Positions 1-8,272 of a DNA stretch of 64,000 nucleotides are shown piece by piece. The notes under the pieces were generated by a model. The model made no database searches. It was given only the letters and a program-made list of their open reading frames with translations, and was not told the DNA's origin. This DNA comes from Phytoactinopolyspora mesophila (GTDB lineage: Bacteria; Actinomycetota; Actinomycetes; Jiangellales; Jiangellaceae). Both the position numbers and the translations under genes were made by a program. The DNA lies in NCBI RefSeq assembly GCF_010122465.1, contig NZ_WLZY01000003.1, forward strand, positions 464,322 through 528,321. The letters are read 5' to 3'. Each line of letters opens with the position of its first letter. The first letter of the stretch is position 1.

Positions 1-1
1 T

Positions 2-361
2 GACGACGAAGGCGGAGACGCCGACGGCACGGACGACGGAGACGCCGGCGGAACCGACAGTGGTGACACCGGCGGCGCCGATGAAGCCGGCACTGGCGAC
101 GCCGACGGAAGCGACACCGGTGACGCTGACGGCACGGATGACGGCAGTGCGGTGGGTGACGCTGACGGCACGGCACACGGCAGCGCAAGCGGCGACGGCC
201 AGGAGTCCGGAACCGACGACGGCACGGATGCGAGCCTGCCGGACACGGGCTCCGCGACCGGGGTGTTCCTGTGGGCTGCAGGCCTGCTGTTGCTGGGCGG
301 CGTCGGCATCGCCGCCGTGAGCCGCCGCCGCGGTTGGCAGAGCCCACCCATCTCCCGATGA
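2..361 (+). CDS. LPXTG-type cell-wall-anchored protein, C-terminal part
   Basis: This is the 3' end of a larger gene that begins before the window; the frame is open from base 2. About 75 residues are a low-complexity stretch rich in Asp, Gly, Thr and Ala (DADGTDDG-type units), typical of a wall-spanning stalk. Then comes a sortase signal: LPDTG at bases 236-250, a hydrophobic segment (FLWAAGLLLLGGVGIAAV) and a basic SRRRGW tail. In this family sortase cuts between Thr and Gly and links the protein to peptidoglycan. The function of the missing N-terminal region is unknown. The stop codon is the TGA of a TGATCGTC motif that opens an inverted repeat. The sorting signal is clear; nothing can be said of the ligand or enzyme domain. 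Confidence 0.85.
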   Translation, partial: DDEGGDADGTDDGDAGGTDSGDTGGADEAGTGDADGSDTGDADGTDDGSAVGDADGTAHGSASGDGQESGTDDGTDASLPDTGSATGVFLWAAGLLLLGGVGIAAVSRRRGWQSPPISR

Positions 362-445
362 TCGTCAGTACGTTGCGGTCTTCCTCAGGGTCGTTATGTC
401 ACGATTAGTCCCCGCAGGAACGACCACAGAGCACTGACGATCACC
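357..445. repeat. imperfect inverted repeat at gene 3' end
   Basis: The left arm at about 357-380 pairs with the right arm at about 421-445 (GATCGTCAGT against ACTGACGATC, extended with several mismatches). The left arm contains the stop codon of the surface-protein gene. A similar element follows directly at 469-558, so two stem-loops stand in tandem in a 250-bp gap. Confidence 0.6.
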
Positions 446-468
446 AGGGTTTGCCGCTCAATCCTTTC

Positions 469-558
469 GGTGATCGTTGGCGAGATTCGGTTGCTACCCG
501 TGGCGATATGCCCCGATCGTCACCTCAAGGAACAGCCACAGATCGCCAACGATCATCG
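469..558. repeat. imperfect inverted repeat, second of a tandem pair
   Basis: Arms CGGTGATCGTTGGCGA (from 469) and TCGCCAACGATCATCG (to 558) pair with one mismatch; the centre is about 55 bases. The TGATCGT start and the layout match the element at 357-445, although the arm sequences differ. Confidence 0.65.
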
Positions 559-608
559 AAGGTTTGGGGGCTGGAGGGCGCGACGCTCGCCGGGCCGTAG
601 GGTGGAGT

Positions 609-974
609 ATGCCCCGGATTGACTACGTGATCTGGTTCGTGCAGTCGCTCGAGCGGTCGGTGGCGTTCTATCGCGACCTGATCGGCCTCGACGTCCGGCT
701 CGAAGGTGACGGGTACGTGGAGTTCACCATGGAGAACACCAAGTTCGCGCTGTTCGAGCGAGCAAAGTTGCCCGAACTGATCGGCCGGACGGGCGGCCAG
801 GCTCCGTGTGGCGAGATCGCGTTCGTCGTCAACGATGTCGATTCCGAAGCCGTTCGGCTGCGAGCAGCCGGAGCAGACATCCTCACCGGCCCGACCGACC
901 GGCCGTGGCGGCAACGCACGTTGCATGTTGCCGATCCGGACGGGAACGTCGTCGAGTTCGCGCAGAACCTGTGA
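609..974 (+). CDS. VOC (glyoxalase/bleomycin-resistance) family protein
   Basis: A 121-residue single VOC module. It starts MPRIDYVIWFVQSLERSVAFYRD, with the beta-alpha-beta pattern of the fold, and ends with the common VADPDGNVVEFAQ motif carrying the usual metal-ligand Glu. The frame is open upstream to 477, but the ATG at 609 begins exactly where the family begins. The family includes dioxygenases, isomerases and drug-binding proteins, so substrate cannot be assigned. Its TGA overlaps the GTG of the downstream methyltransferase (GTGA), implying translational coupling. Confidence 0.8.
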   Translation: MPRIDYVIWFVQSLERSVAFYRDLIGLDVRLEGDGYVEFTMENTKFALFERAKLPELIGRTGGQAPCGEIAFVVNDVDSEAVRLRAAGADILTGPTDRPWRQRTLHVADPDGNVVEFAQNL

Positions 975-1606
975 CCGCCTCGGCGGAGTGTGGCCCTGCC
1001 GGACGCCCGGAGCGGGCCGACGTCGTTCCTGATGCCCTGCGGCAACACCCGGACCGGGTCAGATGGAACACCCGCTACCAGCAGTCTCCACCCGATTTCG
1101 AACCACATCCACTCGTCGGCGCGGCCCTGGCCGCGGAGCTTCCCGACGGCCCCGTATTGGAGCTTGCCTGCGGGAGGTCGGGTAGCGCGCTGGCGCTGGC
1201 AGCCGAAGGCCGCCAGGTGGTCGCCGTCGACATCTCAGATCTCGCGCTCAGCCAGCTTGCCGGAGAGGCCCGGCGTCGCGGTCTGAACGACCGCATCAAG
1301 ATCGTTCTGACCGACGTATCGTCATATCAGCCGGAGGCGAACACCTTCGCCCTGGTCATGGCTGCGTTCTTCTGGGATGCCACGGCGTTCCGGGCTGGGT
1401 GCGGGGCCGTGCAGCCTGGCGGACTGATCGGCTGGGAGGCGCTGGCCACCACACCCGGCCATGACGGCAGGGCCAGCCGCTCGCGAGTCCCGCACGGCGA
1501 GTTGAGCGCGAGGTTACCTGCCTGGTTCGAGGTACTCATCGAAGAACACCACACAACTGATCAACGTCAATCTACTATGGTCCTGGCCCGACGGTCGCGA
1601 ATCTAG
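971..1606 (+). CDS. class I SAM-dependent methyltransferase
   Basis: A 211-residue protein starting at GTG 971, which overlaps the stop of the VOC gene by four bases. The SAM-binding motif I reads VLELACGRSGSALALA, followed by the acidic end of strand 2 (VVAVDIS) and a motif IV-like NTFALVMAAFFWD. The order is that of Rossmann class I methyltransferases related to the tehB/UbiE type. The substrate is not evident. The longer frame to 806 reads through the VOC gene and is not used. Pairing with a VOC protein may suggest a small-molecule detoxification role, but this is inference. Confidence 0.7.
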   Translation: MTASAECGPAGRPERADVVPDALRQHPDRVRWNTRYQQSPPDFEPHPLVGAALAAELPDGPVLELACGRSGSALALAAEGRQVVAVDISDLALSQLAGEARRRGLNDRIKIVLTDVSSYQPEANTFALVMAAFFWDATAFRAGCGAVQPGGLIGWEALATTPGHDGRASRSRVPHGELSARLPAWFEVLIEEHHTTDQRQSTMVLARRSRI

Positions 1607-1646
1607 TGCCCAGCGACCACCCCAGTCCTCGATCTCGAATAGGCGG

Positions 1647-3071
1647 GTGCCAGTGCGCCGGCGCAAATGGTTCGTTCCCGCCGCAGCGGCTCTCCTCGTC
1701 GTTGGTGGCATCGCCGGTTTCGCCGGTTGGCAGGCGTCACAACACAGCTGCACCGACGCCATCCCTGATGCCGACCTCCCCGACGTCACGGTCATGACGA
1801 CGCCAGACGAGCTCGACGAGGCCATAGACCGACAGATCACGGAGCAGTTCGGCCAGTCCCTGGACGACCAGTCGATCATCACCGACCGAATCACCGAGGC
1901 ATACGATCCGGCGCCGCCGTTCGGGCAGCCCAGGTTGACGATGATCGATCACCCGCGGGACACGGATCTGGCGGGCAACGGCATCGTGCTCCAATCACAC
2001 GGCCGGAATCTCGCTGTCACTGACAGCTCTACTGGCCAGACAACGTGGGCTCGCGATCAACGGGGCATCTCGTACGGCACGTTGTCTTTCGGCGACCGGC
2101 TGGCCATGGCGCAAGTACCGGAGAATCAAGCGCTCACCGTGGCAACTGTCGACGTCACCGACGGTGAAGTCCTCGCCTGCGCGCAGATTGGTGAAGCCGT
2201 GGAGAATCCCGGCTACCGGGTTCGCCAGGCGGCCGGCGCGGCAGTCGGCGATGACTCCGTCGCTCTGATTCAACGACAGCCTGGCGACCAATTCGGGCTG
2301 TTCATGGTGGACGTGCGGGAGGGGGAAATCCGCTGGCAGCGGACAGTAGAGCTGGACACCATGCCGGAGCTGGTTGACGGGGCTGGTGACGCGCTGGTCG
2401 CCAGTCAGGTGCCACCGGGCTCGACCGAGGCGTGGTCCTTCACTGTCGATCGCCGGGACAACTACCCGCCGGAGATGCTGCGCCTGCATGCCTTCTCTCT
2501 CGCCGACGGCACGCCGATCTGGGACTTCGGCCTCGACCACGACGCCGGAGAACAGCATTTCGTACACCAGGTCATCGGCACCACCAGCGAACGCGTTGTC
2601 GTCCGCGCGTCCCGGTTCGACGAGTCGAGCGAAACCATCGAGAACCATGTGATCGGGCTCGACGCGACGACTGGAGAACCTCGGTGGTCACATCAGCTGC
2701 CGCCCTCGCCTTTCGACTCCTACAGCGAGGGGAGGGTATTCGGCGACGTCGTGATCGTCGCCGAAACCGACGACGACCCAGACTCGCTGTACGGCTCGCT
2801 GGTCGGATACCACGCCAGCACCGGCGACCAGCTCTGGCAGACCGAGAATGTCACGTCGAGCCTGGAAAGAGGCGCGCTGCTGGACGACACGGCCGTCCTC
2901 CCCGGCCTCTCACGTCGTGGCATTCTCACGATCGACCTGCAGTCCGGCGACACCAGTACCGCGTTCGACGGCCTCGACGTGTCAGAGATCATTGTCGACG
3001 ACACGACGCTCGGCGTCACGTTCTTCTTCCACGGCGATCCCACTCTAATTCTGTACGACCGGGCAGGCTGA
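1647..3071 (+). CDS. membrane-anchored PQQ-like beta-propeller protein
   Basis: A 474-residue protein that starts at GTG 1647 with a basic N-terminus (MPVRRRKW), then one hydrophobic segment (residues about 10-27) acting as an uncleaved anchor or signal. The rest is extracytoplasmic and repetitive, with tryptophan-docking-like pieces (TTWARDQRG, IRWQRTVEL, GTPIWDFGLD, GEPRWSHQL, GDQLWQTEN) spaced roughly one blade apart, as in PQQ-like/WD40-like propellers. No catalytic residues of quinoprotein dehydrogenases are recognised, so a binding or scaffolding role is more likely. It is 40 bases downstream of the methyltransferase and could be co-transcribed. Confidence 0.7.
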   Translation: MPVRRRKWFVPAAAALLVVGGIAGFAGWQASQHSCTDAIPDADLPDVTVMTTPDELDEAIDRQITEQFGQSLDDQSIITDRITEAYDPAPPFGQPRLTMIDHPRDTDLAGNGIVLQSHGRNLAVTDSSTGQTTWARDQRGISYGTLSFGDRLAMAQVPENQALTVATVDVTDGEVLACAQIGEAVENPGYRVRQAAGAAVGDDSVALIQRQPGDQFGLFMVDVREGEIRWQRTVELDTMPELVDGAGDALVASQVPPGSTEAWSFTVDRRDNYPPEMLRLHAFSLADGTPIWDFGLDHDAGEQHFVHQVIGTTSERVVVRASRFDESSETIENHVIGLDATTGEPRWSHQLPPSPFDSYSEGRVFGDVVIVAETDDDPDSLYGSLVGYHASTGDQLWQTENVTSSLERGALLDDTAVLPGLSRRGILTIDLQSGDTSTAFDGLDVSEIIVDDTTLGVTFFFHGDPTLILYDRAG

Positions 3072-3079
3072 TTCGCACG

Positions 3080-3808
3080 TCAAAGTCCCGAGTATGCACC
3101 ACCGTCGACGTGCACCACCTGCGACGTCACGTGCCGTGCGGCGGGTGAGGCCAGGAAGCCCACGACGGCCGCAACGTCCTCCGGCGTGCCGGCGCGCCCG
3201 GTGCGGGTAGCCGCGACGAGCCTGTCTCGACGCTCCTGACTCAGGCGGCCCCGGAAGAACTCGGTTTCGACGATCAAGCCGGGCGCGACCACGTTGGCGG
3301 TGATGCCCCGGGCGCCGAACTCCGCCGCGATGGTCACGTTCCAGGCTTCGATGGCGGCTTTGGCCGCGCCATAGGAACCCGCTCCGGTTCGCGCCGCGAT
3401 CGAGCCGATGGTGATCACCCTGCCGTCGTCCTGGAGACGCTTCTCCAGCGCCGACGTGGCGAGCACCGCGGTCAGCACGTTGGCGTCGAAATTGTCCCGC
3501 CAGCCCTGCGCGATTTGAGCCAGCGGCGTGAGATCGTCGTGGGCGTCGAGCTGAGGGACGTTCGCGTTGCCCCCGGCGTTGTTCACCAGGACGTCGATCC
3601 GCTCGGGAAGCTGTTCGAGCGCGGACTCGATCTGCTGCGGTGCGGACAGGTCGCAGACGACGGCCGTCGCGCCGATCTCGTCGGCCGTCCGCTTCAGGAC
3701 GTCTGCTCGCCGCCCGAGGATGGTGACGTCGTCGCCATGATCGGCGAACCAGGCCCCGACTGCGCGCCCAATGCCGGTGCCGCCTCCCGTCACGATGACG
3801 TGCCTCAT
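3080..3808 (-). CDS. short-chain dehydrogenase/reductase (SDR)
   Basis: A 242-residue classical SDR. The cofactor motif TGGGTGIG is at residues 7-14, NNAGG at 76-80, and the catalytic set Ser136, Tyr146 and Lys150 (SYGAAKAA) is intact. A C-terminal VVHVDGGAY completes the family pattern. Such enzymes reduce or oxidise carbonyl/hydroxyl groups with NAD(P)H; the substrate is not predictable. It is divergent from a MarR regulator, with two copies of a 12-bp palindrome between them, so regulation by that MarR protein is likely. The longer overlapping frame on the same strand is a shadow. Confidence 0.88.
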   Translation of the reverse strand: MRHVIVTGGGTGIGRAVGAWFADHGDDVTILGRRADVLKRTADEIGATAVVCDLSAPQQIESALEQLPERIDVLVNNAGGNANVPQLDAHDDLTPLAQIAQGWRDNFDANVLTAVLATSALEKRLQDDGRVITIGSIAARTGAGSYGAAKAAIEAWNVTIAAEFGARGITANVVAPGLIVETEFFRGRLSQERRDRLVAATRTGRAGTPEDVAAVVGFLASPAARHVTSQVVHVDGGAYSGL

Positions 3809-3817
3809 CCAATCTCC

Positions 3818-3850
3818 TTTAGGCCTAAACTATTTTGATTTAGGCCTAAA
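3818..3850. promoter_or_regulatory. paired palindromic operators between SDR and MarR genes
   Basis: TTTAGGCCTAAA occurs twice, at 3818-3829 and 3839-3850, with centres 21 bases (two helical turns) apart. The pair lies in the 51-bp divergent gap. This is the expected layout of a MarR-family site that controls both genes. Confidence 0.8.
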
Positions 3851-3859
3851 CTACCAGAC

Positions 3860-4393
3860 ATGAGTACGCTGCGCGACGACGTCGACGACATCCAGGACGC
3901 CTGGCAACGCGAACGGCCCGACATCCCCGCCGGGTCCATCGGGGTGATCACTCGGATCTGGCGGGTCGGAAAGCTCCTGGAGGAAGACCGTCGACGCACC
4001 ATGAGGCGGCTGGGAATCGATGTCGCGACCCGTGACCTGCTCAGCACGCTCCGGCGCTCAGGGCCGCCATACGCGCTACCACCCAGGGAGCTCGCCCAAC
4101 GATGCGCGGTGAGCCCTGGGGCGATCTCTCAACGAGTGAGCCGCGCGGAGGCCGACGAGTTGGTCCGGCGGCACAAAGACACGACGGATGGGCGGGGTGT
4201 GATCGTCGAGCTCACCGCCAAAGGCCACGATCTGATCGAACGATCCGTAGATGAGCTGCTACGCCACGAGGAAGACCTGCTGTCCGGCCTCAGCTCGTCC
4301 GAGCGCACCGCACTCAGCGACCTGTTACGCACCCTGCTCTCCGATCTCCGGCAGCGCTCAGCGGCTCCGTTGAGTCCTCCTCCGCACCACTAG
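3860..4393 (+). CDS. MarR family transcriptional regulator
   Basis: A 177-residue winged helix-turn-helix protein. The DNA-binding region lies around residues 70-125: the segment LAQRCAVSPGAISQRVSRAEADELVRR is the recognition helix and the following KDTTDGRGVIVELTAKG is the wing, with the DxRG motif of MarR proteins. The flanking helices would form the dimer interface. An N-terminal extension of about 20 residues (RDDVDDIQDAWQRERPDIPAG) is also present. Two palindromes directly upstream suggest autoregulation and control of the divergent SDR gene. The ligand is unknown. Confidence 0.87.
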   Translation: MSTLRDDVDDIQDAWQRERPDIPAGSIGVITRIWRVGKLLEEDRRRTMRRLGIDVATRDLLSTLRRSGPPYALPPRELAQRCAVSPGAISQRVSRAEADELVRRHKDTTDGRGVIVELTAKGHDLIERSVDELLRHEEDLLSGLSSSERTALSDLLRTLLSDLRQRSAAPLSPPPHH

Positions 4394-4403
4394 GCTGCGC
4401 GGC

Positions 4404-5063
4404 ATGGTCAGTTGCAGCAACCGACGCGAGGCTGTGCTTCAGTCGATCGCCGCCACCCTGGCTCGGCTCGTTCCCGACCCCTACCTGCTGGTTGCCGTGG
4501 ACGGAGTCGACGGCGCCGGCAAGACCGTCTTCGCGGACGAGCTTGCGCCCTACCTGATAGCCCGCGGTCGGCCCGTCATCCGAGCAACCGTCGACCGATT
4601 CCACAACCCGAAGCACGTACGCTACCGCCGTGGCCGAGACTCGCCCGAGGGATTTTACCGAGACTCGTACAACTACCCGCAGCTCAAGGAGTACCTCCTC
4701 GACCCGCTCCGCCCAAGCGGGTCTGGCCTGATTCGCCGCGCGGCGTTCGACCATGAACACGACGCGCCGGTGGACGCGCCGCTCGAATCCATCGAACCCG
4801 GAGCGGTGCTAGTCCTCGACGGGATTTTCCTACACCGAAGGGAACTGCTTCGATACTGGGACTTCTCGATCTTCCTCGATGTCACCACGGAGGTGTCGGT
4901 GGACCGGTGCGCCGCCCGCGACGGCACGTCGCCCGATCCGGAGGCCGCCGCCAACCGCAGATACGTCGAAGGGCAACGGCTGTACCTGAAAGAATCCATG
5001 CCGAAGAAACACGCGTCGATAGTCGTTGAGAACTCGGCTCTCGACGCGCCCCGCATCATCTAG
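4404..5063 (+). CDS. P-loop kinase, uridine kinase-like
   Basis: A 219-residue protein with a Walker A motif GVDGAGKT (residues about 34-41) near the N-terminus and a later VLVLDGIFL Walker B-like strand, followed by RELLRYWDFSIFLDV. These are features of the uridine kinase/phosphoribulokinase-like group. YRDSYNYPQLKEYLLDPL, before the second strand, fits the substrate-binding region of that group. Nucleoside or another small metabolite could be the substrate. It starts 10 bases after the MarR gene on the same strand and a Nudix gene follows within 41 bases, suggesting one transcript. Confidence 0.75.
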   Translation: MVSCSNRREAVLQSIAATLARLVPDPYLLVAVDGVDGAGKTVFADELAPYLIARGRPVIRATVDRFHNPKHVRYRRGRDSPEGFYRDSYNYPQLKEYLLDPLRPSGSGLIRRAAFDHEHDAPVDAPLESIEPGAVLVLDGIFLHRRELLRYWDFSIFLDVTTEVSVDRCAARDGTSPDPEAAANRRYVEGQRLYLKESMPKKHASIVVENSALDAPRII

Positions 5064-5103
5064 GCAATCGACGCAGACGGGCGCCTCTGGGAGGATCGTC
5101 GCC

Positions 5104-5592
5104 ATGCCAGTCTCGCCATATATCCGCCGGCTGCGTGCGGCCATCGGCCAGGACCTGATCCTCCTGCCGGCCGTCGCCGTCCTGCCCCGCGACGAGCACG
5201 GCCGCATTCTGCTGGTCAGGCAGTCGGACACCAAGCAGTGGGCCACCATCGGAGGATCAATCGAGATCGACGAAGACCCCGCGACAACTGCCGTACGGGA
5301 AGCCCAAGAAGAGGCGGGTGTGGAGGTGGAGCTGACGCGGCTCGTCACCGCACTCGGCGGTCCCCAGTTCCGGCTGACCTATCCGAACGGCGACCGCACG
5401 TCGTACGTCAGCCTCGTCTACGAAGCGCGCGTCGTTAGCGGCGAGCCGGAACCGGATAACGACGAGACCATAGACGTCGGCTGGTTCGGCCTAGAGGAAC
5501 TATCCGACATCGACCTGGGCGACTTCGCCCGCAGCATGTTCTCCGCCCTCGGCCTTCTCGACCCCGCCACCAGTTCTCCCCGCCCCACCTAA
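5104..5592 (+). CDS. Nudix hydrolase
   Basis: A 162-residue Nudix protein. The box G-x5-E-x7-REAQEEAG-V is perfect, within GGSIEIDEDPATTAV followed by REAQEEAGV. The family hydrolyses nucleoside diphosphates linked to another group, using metal bound by the box glutamates. The ATG at 5104 begins where family similarity begins; the open frame further upstream to 5026 lacks it. The last codons and the TAA lie inside the left arm of a long inverted repeat. Substrate not assignable. Confidence 0.87.
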   Translation: MPVSPYIRRLRAAIGQDLILLPAVAVLPRDEHGRILLVRQSDTKQWATIGGSIEIDEDPATTAVREAQEEAGVEVELTRLVTALGGPQFRLTYPNGDRTSYVSLVYEARVVSGEPEPDNDETIDVGWFGLEELSDIDLGDFARSMFSALGLLDPATSSPRPT

Positions 5593-5685
5593 ATGATCAT
5601 GTTTGGCGGGTTTTCTCGCGCCTGCCCCTGCCTGCAGGACTGTTGACGCGCAAGGAAGCCTACCGAACATGATCATTTAGGTGGG
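5584..5685. repeat. inverted repeat element, shared family copy 1
   Basis: Left arm CCCACCTAAATGATCATGTT and right arm AACATGATCATTTAGGTGGG pair perfectly over 20 bases, then weaker pairing continues inward (GGCGGGTTTTC against the opposite arm). The centre contains CCTGCAGG. The arms resemble those of the elements at 17771-17862 and 24822-24913. It covers the 3' end of the Nudix gene. Confidence 0.85.
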
Positions 5686-5736
5686 CGTGAAAGGGCGGGG
5701 CGGGGTCACTAATGTGGTTGAGAGGAGGTTGTTCCA

Positions 5737-6195
5737 ATGGCGCTGAACATCAAGGACCTGAAGATCACCAGCCCGGACATCGGCCCGGACGCACGCCTGG
5801 ACGATCGGCACGCCAAGGACCGCGAGAACACGCCGCCCGTGCTGAGAATCAGCGGCGTGCCGGACGGCACTGCCGAGCTCGCGCTCGTCTGCCACGATCC
5901 GGACGCTCCCCTGCCATGGGGTTTCACCCACTGGACGCTGTATGGCATCCCGGCCGACACCAAAGAGCTCGGCAGCGACGCGGACATCCAGTTCCGGCCC
6001 GGACCCAACAACTTCGGAGCCGAAGGCTACGGCGGGCCCCGCCCGCCGGCCGGGCACGGCCCGCACCGCTATTACTTCTGGGTGTATGCCCTGAGCCGTT
6101 CCGTCGAGGGGGCGCCGTCCCTGCGTGAGTTCCTGGACGACTATGGCGACGCGATCATCGAGCAGAACCGAGTGGTGGGGATCTACGAGCGGTAG
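5737..6195 (+). CDS. YbhB/YbcL family Raf kinase inhibitor-like (PEBP) protein
   Basis: A 152-residue cytosolic PEBP-family protein. The motifs CHDPDAPLPWGFTHWTLYGIPA and PRPPAGHGPHRYYFWVYAL correspond to the two ligand-pocket signatures of bacterial YbhB/YbcL proteins (D-P-D-A-P and G-x-H-R-Y). Length is normal. A purine-rich GAGAGGAGG site precedes the ATG. The bacterial family has no settled function; phosphate-ligand binding is the usual suggestion. It sits alone between two inverted repeats. Confidence 0.88.
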   Translation: MALNIKDLKITSPDIGPDARLDDRHAKDRENTPPVLRISGVPDGTAELALVCHDPDAPLPWGFTHWTLYGIPADTKELGSDADIQFRPGPNNFGAEGYGGPRPPAGHGPHRYYFWVYALSRSVEGAPSLREFLDDYGDAIIEQNRVVGIYER

Positions 6196-6206
6196 CCGCC
6201 CACTCT

Positions 6207-6259
6207 CATGATCATGAACACTACGTGACCATATTGGTCATTTAGTGTTCATGATCATC
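6207..6259. repeat. compact inverted repeat between convergent genes
   Basis: TGATCATGAACACTA (6209-6223) pairs perfectly with TAGTGTTCATGATCA (6243-6257), and the centre is itself palindromic (TGACCATATTGGTCA, 6226-6240). The minus-strand stop codon of the hydrolase (6255-6257) is the TGA of its terminal TGATCA. Position between convergent genes suits a two-way terminator. Confidence 0.8.
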
Positions 6260-7070
6260 GGGAGGTGAGCCAGCGGTGCAGGCTGGTCGACAGCGCGACG
6301 GGCGCGTCGAGCTGAATGAGGTGTCCCGCGCCCTCGATCAACTCGAGCCGGGCACCGGGAATCAGCTCGGACAGCCGATGTGCCCGGTCCACCGGGATCC
6401 AGGTGTCCTCGGTCCCCCATGCGACCAGCACTGGCAGATCGACTGACGGATACAGCGGCTCGATCTCATCGGTATAGGCCTGATCAGCCTGCGCGATCTG
6501 CCGGTAGAACGCCGGCTGACCTGCGGTGCCGCGCCAGGGCTGGACCAGCATATCGAGCTCGGCCGCGCCGAGTCCACGGTGGCTGGCACCCTCGATATAC
6601 GCCCGGAGAGCGCCGTCGTGAATCACCGGCGGCAACGCCGCGAACACCTCGGCATGGTCCCGGACCAGCCGGAAGAACTCCGAGCCCCACGGTGCCAGGG
6701 CGACGACGTCGACCAGCGCCAGCGACGAGTATCGCGCTCCGTGCAACAGGTGTGCCCGCAGTGAGACCGCACCGCCATAGTCGTGGGCCACCACGTGCGG
6801 CTCATCGAGGTTCCAGTGAACAAGCAGGTCGGCCAGCAACTCCCCCTGAATATCAAGCGAGACCCGATGCTCGGCATCCTTCGACGACTGCCCATACCCG
6901 GGCATGTCCCACAGATACACGCGGAATTCTCCGGCCAGCGCCTCGGCGAACGGCGCCCATAGCGCCGACGACCACGGCGTCCCATGACAGAAAACGACGG
7001 GCGGGCCGTCCCCGGCGCTTCCCCAGCGCACCCGCCGGCCGTTCCAGCTGAATTCCTCGCTCAGATCCAC
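6255..7070 (-). CDS. alpha/beta hydrolase
   Basis: A 271-residue alpha/beta-hydrolase fold protein. VVFCHGTPWSS is the oxyanion-hole strand, and VVAHDYGGAVSLRAH is the nucleophile elbow with Asp as nucleophile (H-D-x-G-G), as in epoxide hydrolases and haloalkane dehalogenases. The late IEGAGHLIQLDAP supplies the His. Asp as nucleophile argues against a simple esterase. The GTG at 7070 is preferred because the longer frame to 7253 overlaps the divergent flavoenzyme gene. The substrate is not known. Confidence 0.8.
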   Translation of the reverse strand: MDLSEEFSWNGRRVRWGSAGDGPPVVFCHGTPWSSALWAPFAEALAGEFRVYLWDMPGYGQSSKDAEHRVSLDIQGELLADLLVHWNLDEPHVVAHDYGGAVSLRAHLLHGARYSSLALVDVVALAPWGSEFFRLVRDHAEVFAALPPVIHDGALRAYIEGASHRGLGAAELDMLVQPWRGTAGQPAFYRQIAQADQAYTDEIEPLYPSVDLPVLVAWGTEDTWIPVDRAHRLSELIPGARLELIEGAGHLIQLDAPVALSTSLHRWLTSR

Positions 7071-7115
7071 CCGCCGAGAATATGCGACGCCGCCGACACC
7101 CTTTAGGGTCGGCAC

Positions 7116-8249
7116 ATGCCCCCTGAACAGGCAGAGAACACCATTTATGACGTGGCGGTCGTCGGCGCCGGACTGATGGGGGCGTGTACAGCATGGGCGC
7201 TCGCGCGGCGCGGCCTGCGTGCAGTGGTCCTTGAACAGTTCCAGCCCGGGCATCCATCCGGCTCGTCACACGGCAGCTCGCGGATCTTCCGCCGGGTGTA
7301 TCCGGATCCGTTCTATGTGGAGCTCACCGCACGAGCGTCGGACAGCTGGCAACGTCTGGAAGACGACACCGGCGTCACGCTCCGCACGTTCACCGGTGCC
7401 GTCGACCACGGGGCAGGCCGGGAGCCGCGGCGGCTTGCCTCCCTGCTCAGCGACCAATCAGTTCCGCATCAGTTGCTCAGCGCTGCCGAAGCTCAAGAAC
7501 GCTGGCCGCACATGGCCTTCGACACCGACGTCCTTTACCACCCGGATGCGGGCGTCTTGGACGCGGACCTGGCCGTGCGATCCGCACTTGCCAGAGCCCG
7601 GGCGGACGGGGCCGACGTCTACCTGGACACCAGGGTCACCGAGGTCGCCCCGGGTCACTACGGCGTGCTGGTGCGGGCAGCCAACGCCACCGGCGAGATG
7701 TCCTTCAACGTCCGGCACGTGGTTCTGGCCGCCGGCGCATGGAACCAGCGCCTGATGCCGAACTTGTTGGGTCCGGCCGCTCCACGACTGAGCGTCACCC
7801 AGCAGCAAGTCGTGCATTTCCCACAGCGCGAACCCGTCGAAGACTGGCCGGTCATGGTTCACCAGGACGAGTTCTTCGTCTTCGGCATGCCCGCCGGCGC
7901 GGCGGCGCCTGGGGCGATCAAGCTCGGTGAGCACGACCGAGGAACAGCGACGACGGCAGAGAGCCGAGACGGATTCGTGGATCCGCGGTGCATCGACCGG
8001 CTCGTCAATTACGTGGAGCGGTTTCTCCCGTCGCTGGTTCCTGAACCTTTCCAGGCGTTGTCCTGTCTATACACCTCGACGCCGACGGAAGACTTCGTCA
8101 TCGACGCCGACGGACCAATCATCGTGTGCTCGCCGTGTTCCGGTCACGGGGCCAAGTTCGCCGCGTACACGGGAGAACTGGTCGCCGAGATCGCGACGGG
8201 AACCGGCAACCCGCCGGAGCGGTTCACGCTGCGCCGCCATTCGCGCTGA
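7116..8249 (+). CDS. FAD-dependent oxidoreductase, sarcosine oxidase / N-methyltryptophan oxidase type
   Basis: A 377-residue enzyme of the monomeric sarcosine oxidase family. The FAD Rossmann motif VVGAGLMGACTAW begins at residue 15, and HPSGSSHGSSRIFR matches the conserved region contacting FAD. Cys317, in SCLYTSTPTEDF, aligns with the cysteine that carries covalent FAD in this family. The C-terminal CSGHGAKFA is the second FAD signature. Expected chemistry is oxidation of an N-methyl or related secondary amine with release of hydrogen peroxide. No neighbouring gene points to a specific amine. Confidence 0.85.
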   Translation: MPPEQAENTIYDVAVVGAGLMGACTAWALARRGLRAVVLEQFQPGHPSGSSHGSSRIFRRVYPDPFYVELTARASDSWQRLEDDTGVTLRTFTGAVDHGAGREPRRLASLLSDQSVPHQLLSAAEAQERWPHMAFDTDVLYHPDAGVLDADLAVRSALARARADGADVYLDTRVTEVAPGHYGVLVRAANATGEMSFNVRHVVLAAGAWNQRLMPNLLGPAAPRLSVTQQQVVHFPQREPVEDWPVMVHQDEFFVFGMPAGAAAPGAIKLGEHDRGTATTAESRDGFVDPRCIDRLVNYVERFLPSLVPEPFQALSCLYTSTPTEDFVIDADGPIIVCSPCSGHGAKFAAYTGELVAEIATGTGNPPERFTLRRHSR

Positions 8250-8272
8250 GTTCCCGACCCCCCGGCGGAGCA

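Noticed and set aside
3045..3812. A 255-codon minus-strand frame
   Set aside because: Overlaps the SDR gene in a different frame, with Arg/Gly-rich composition and no motifs.
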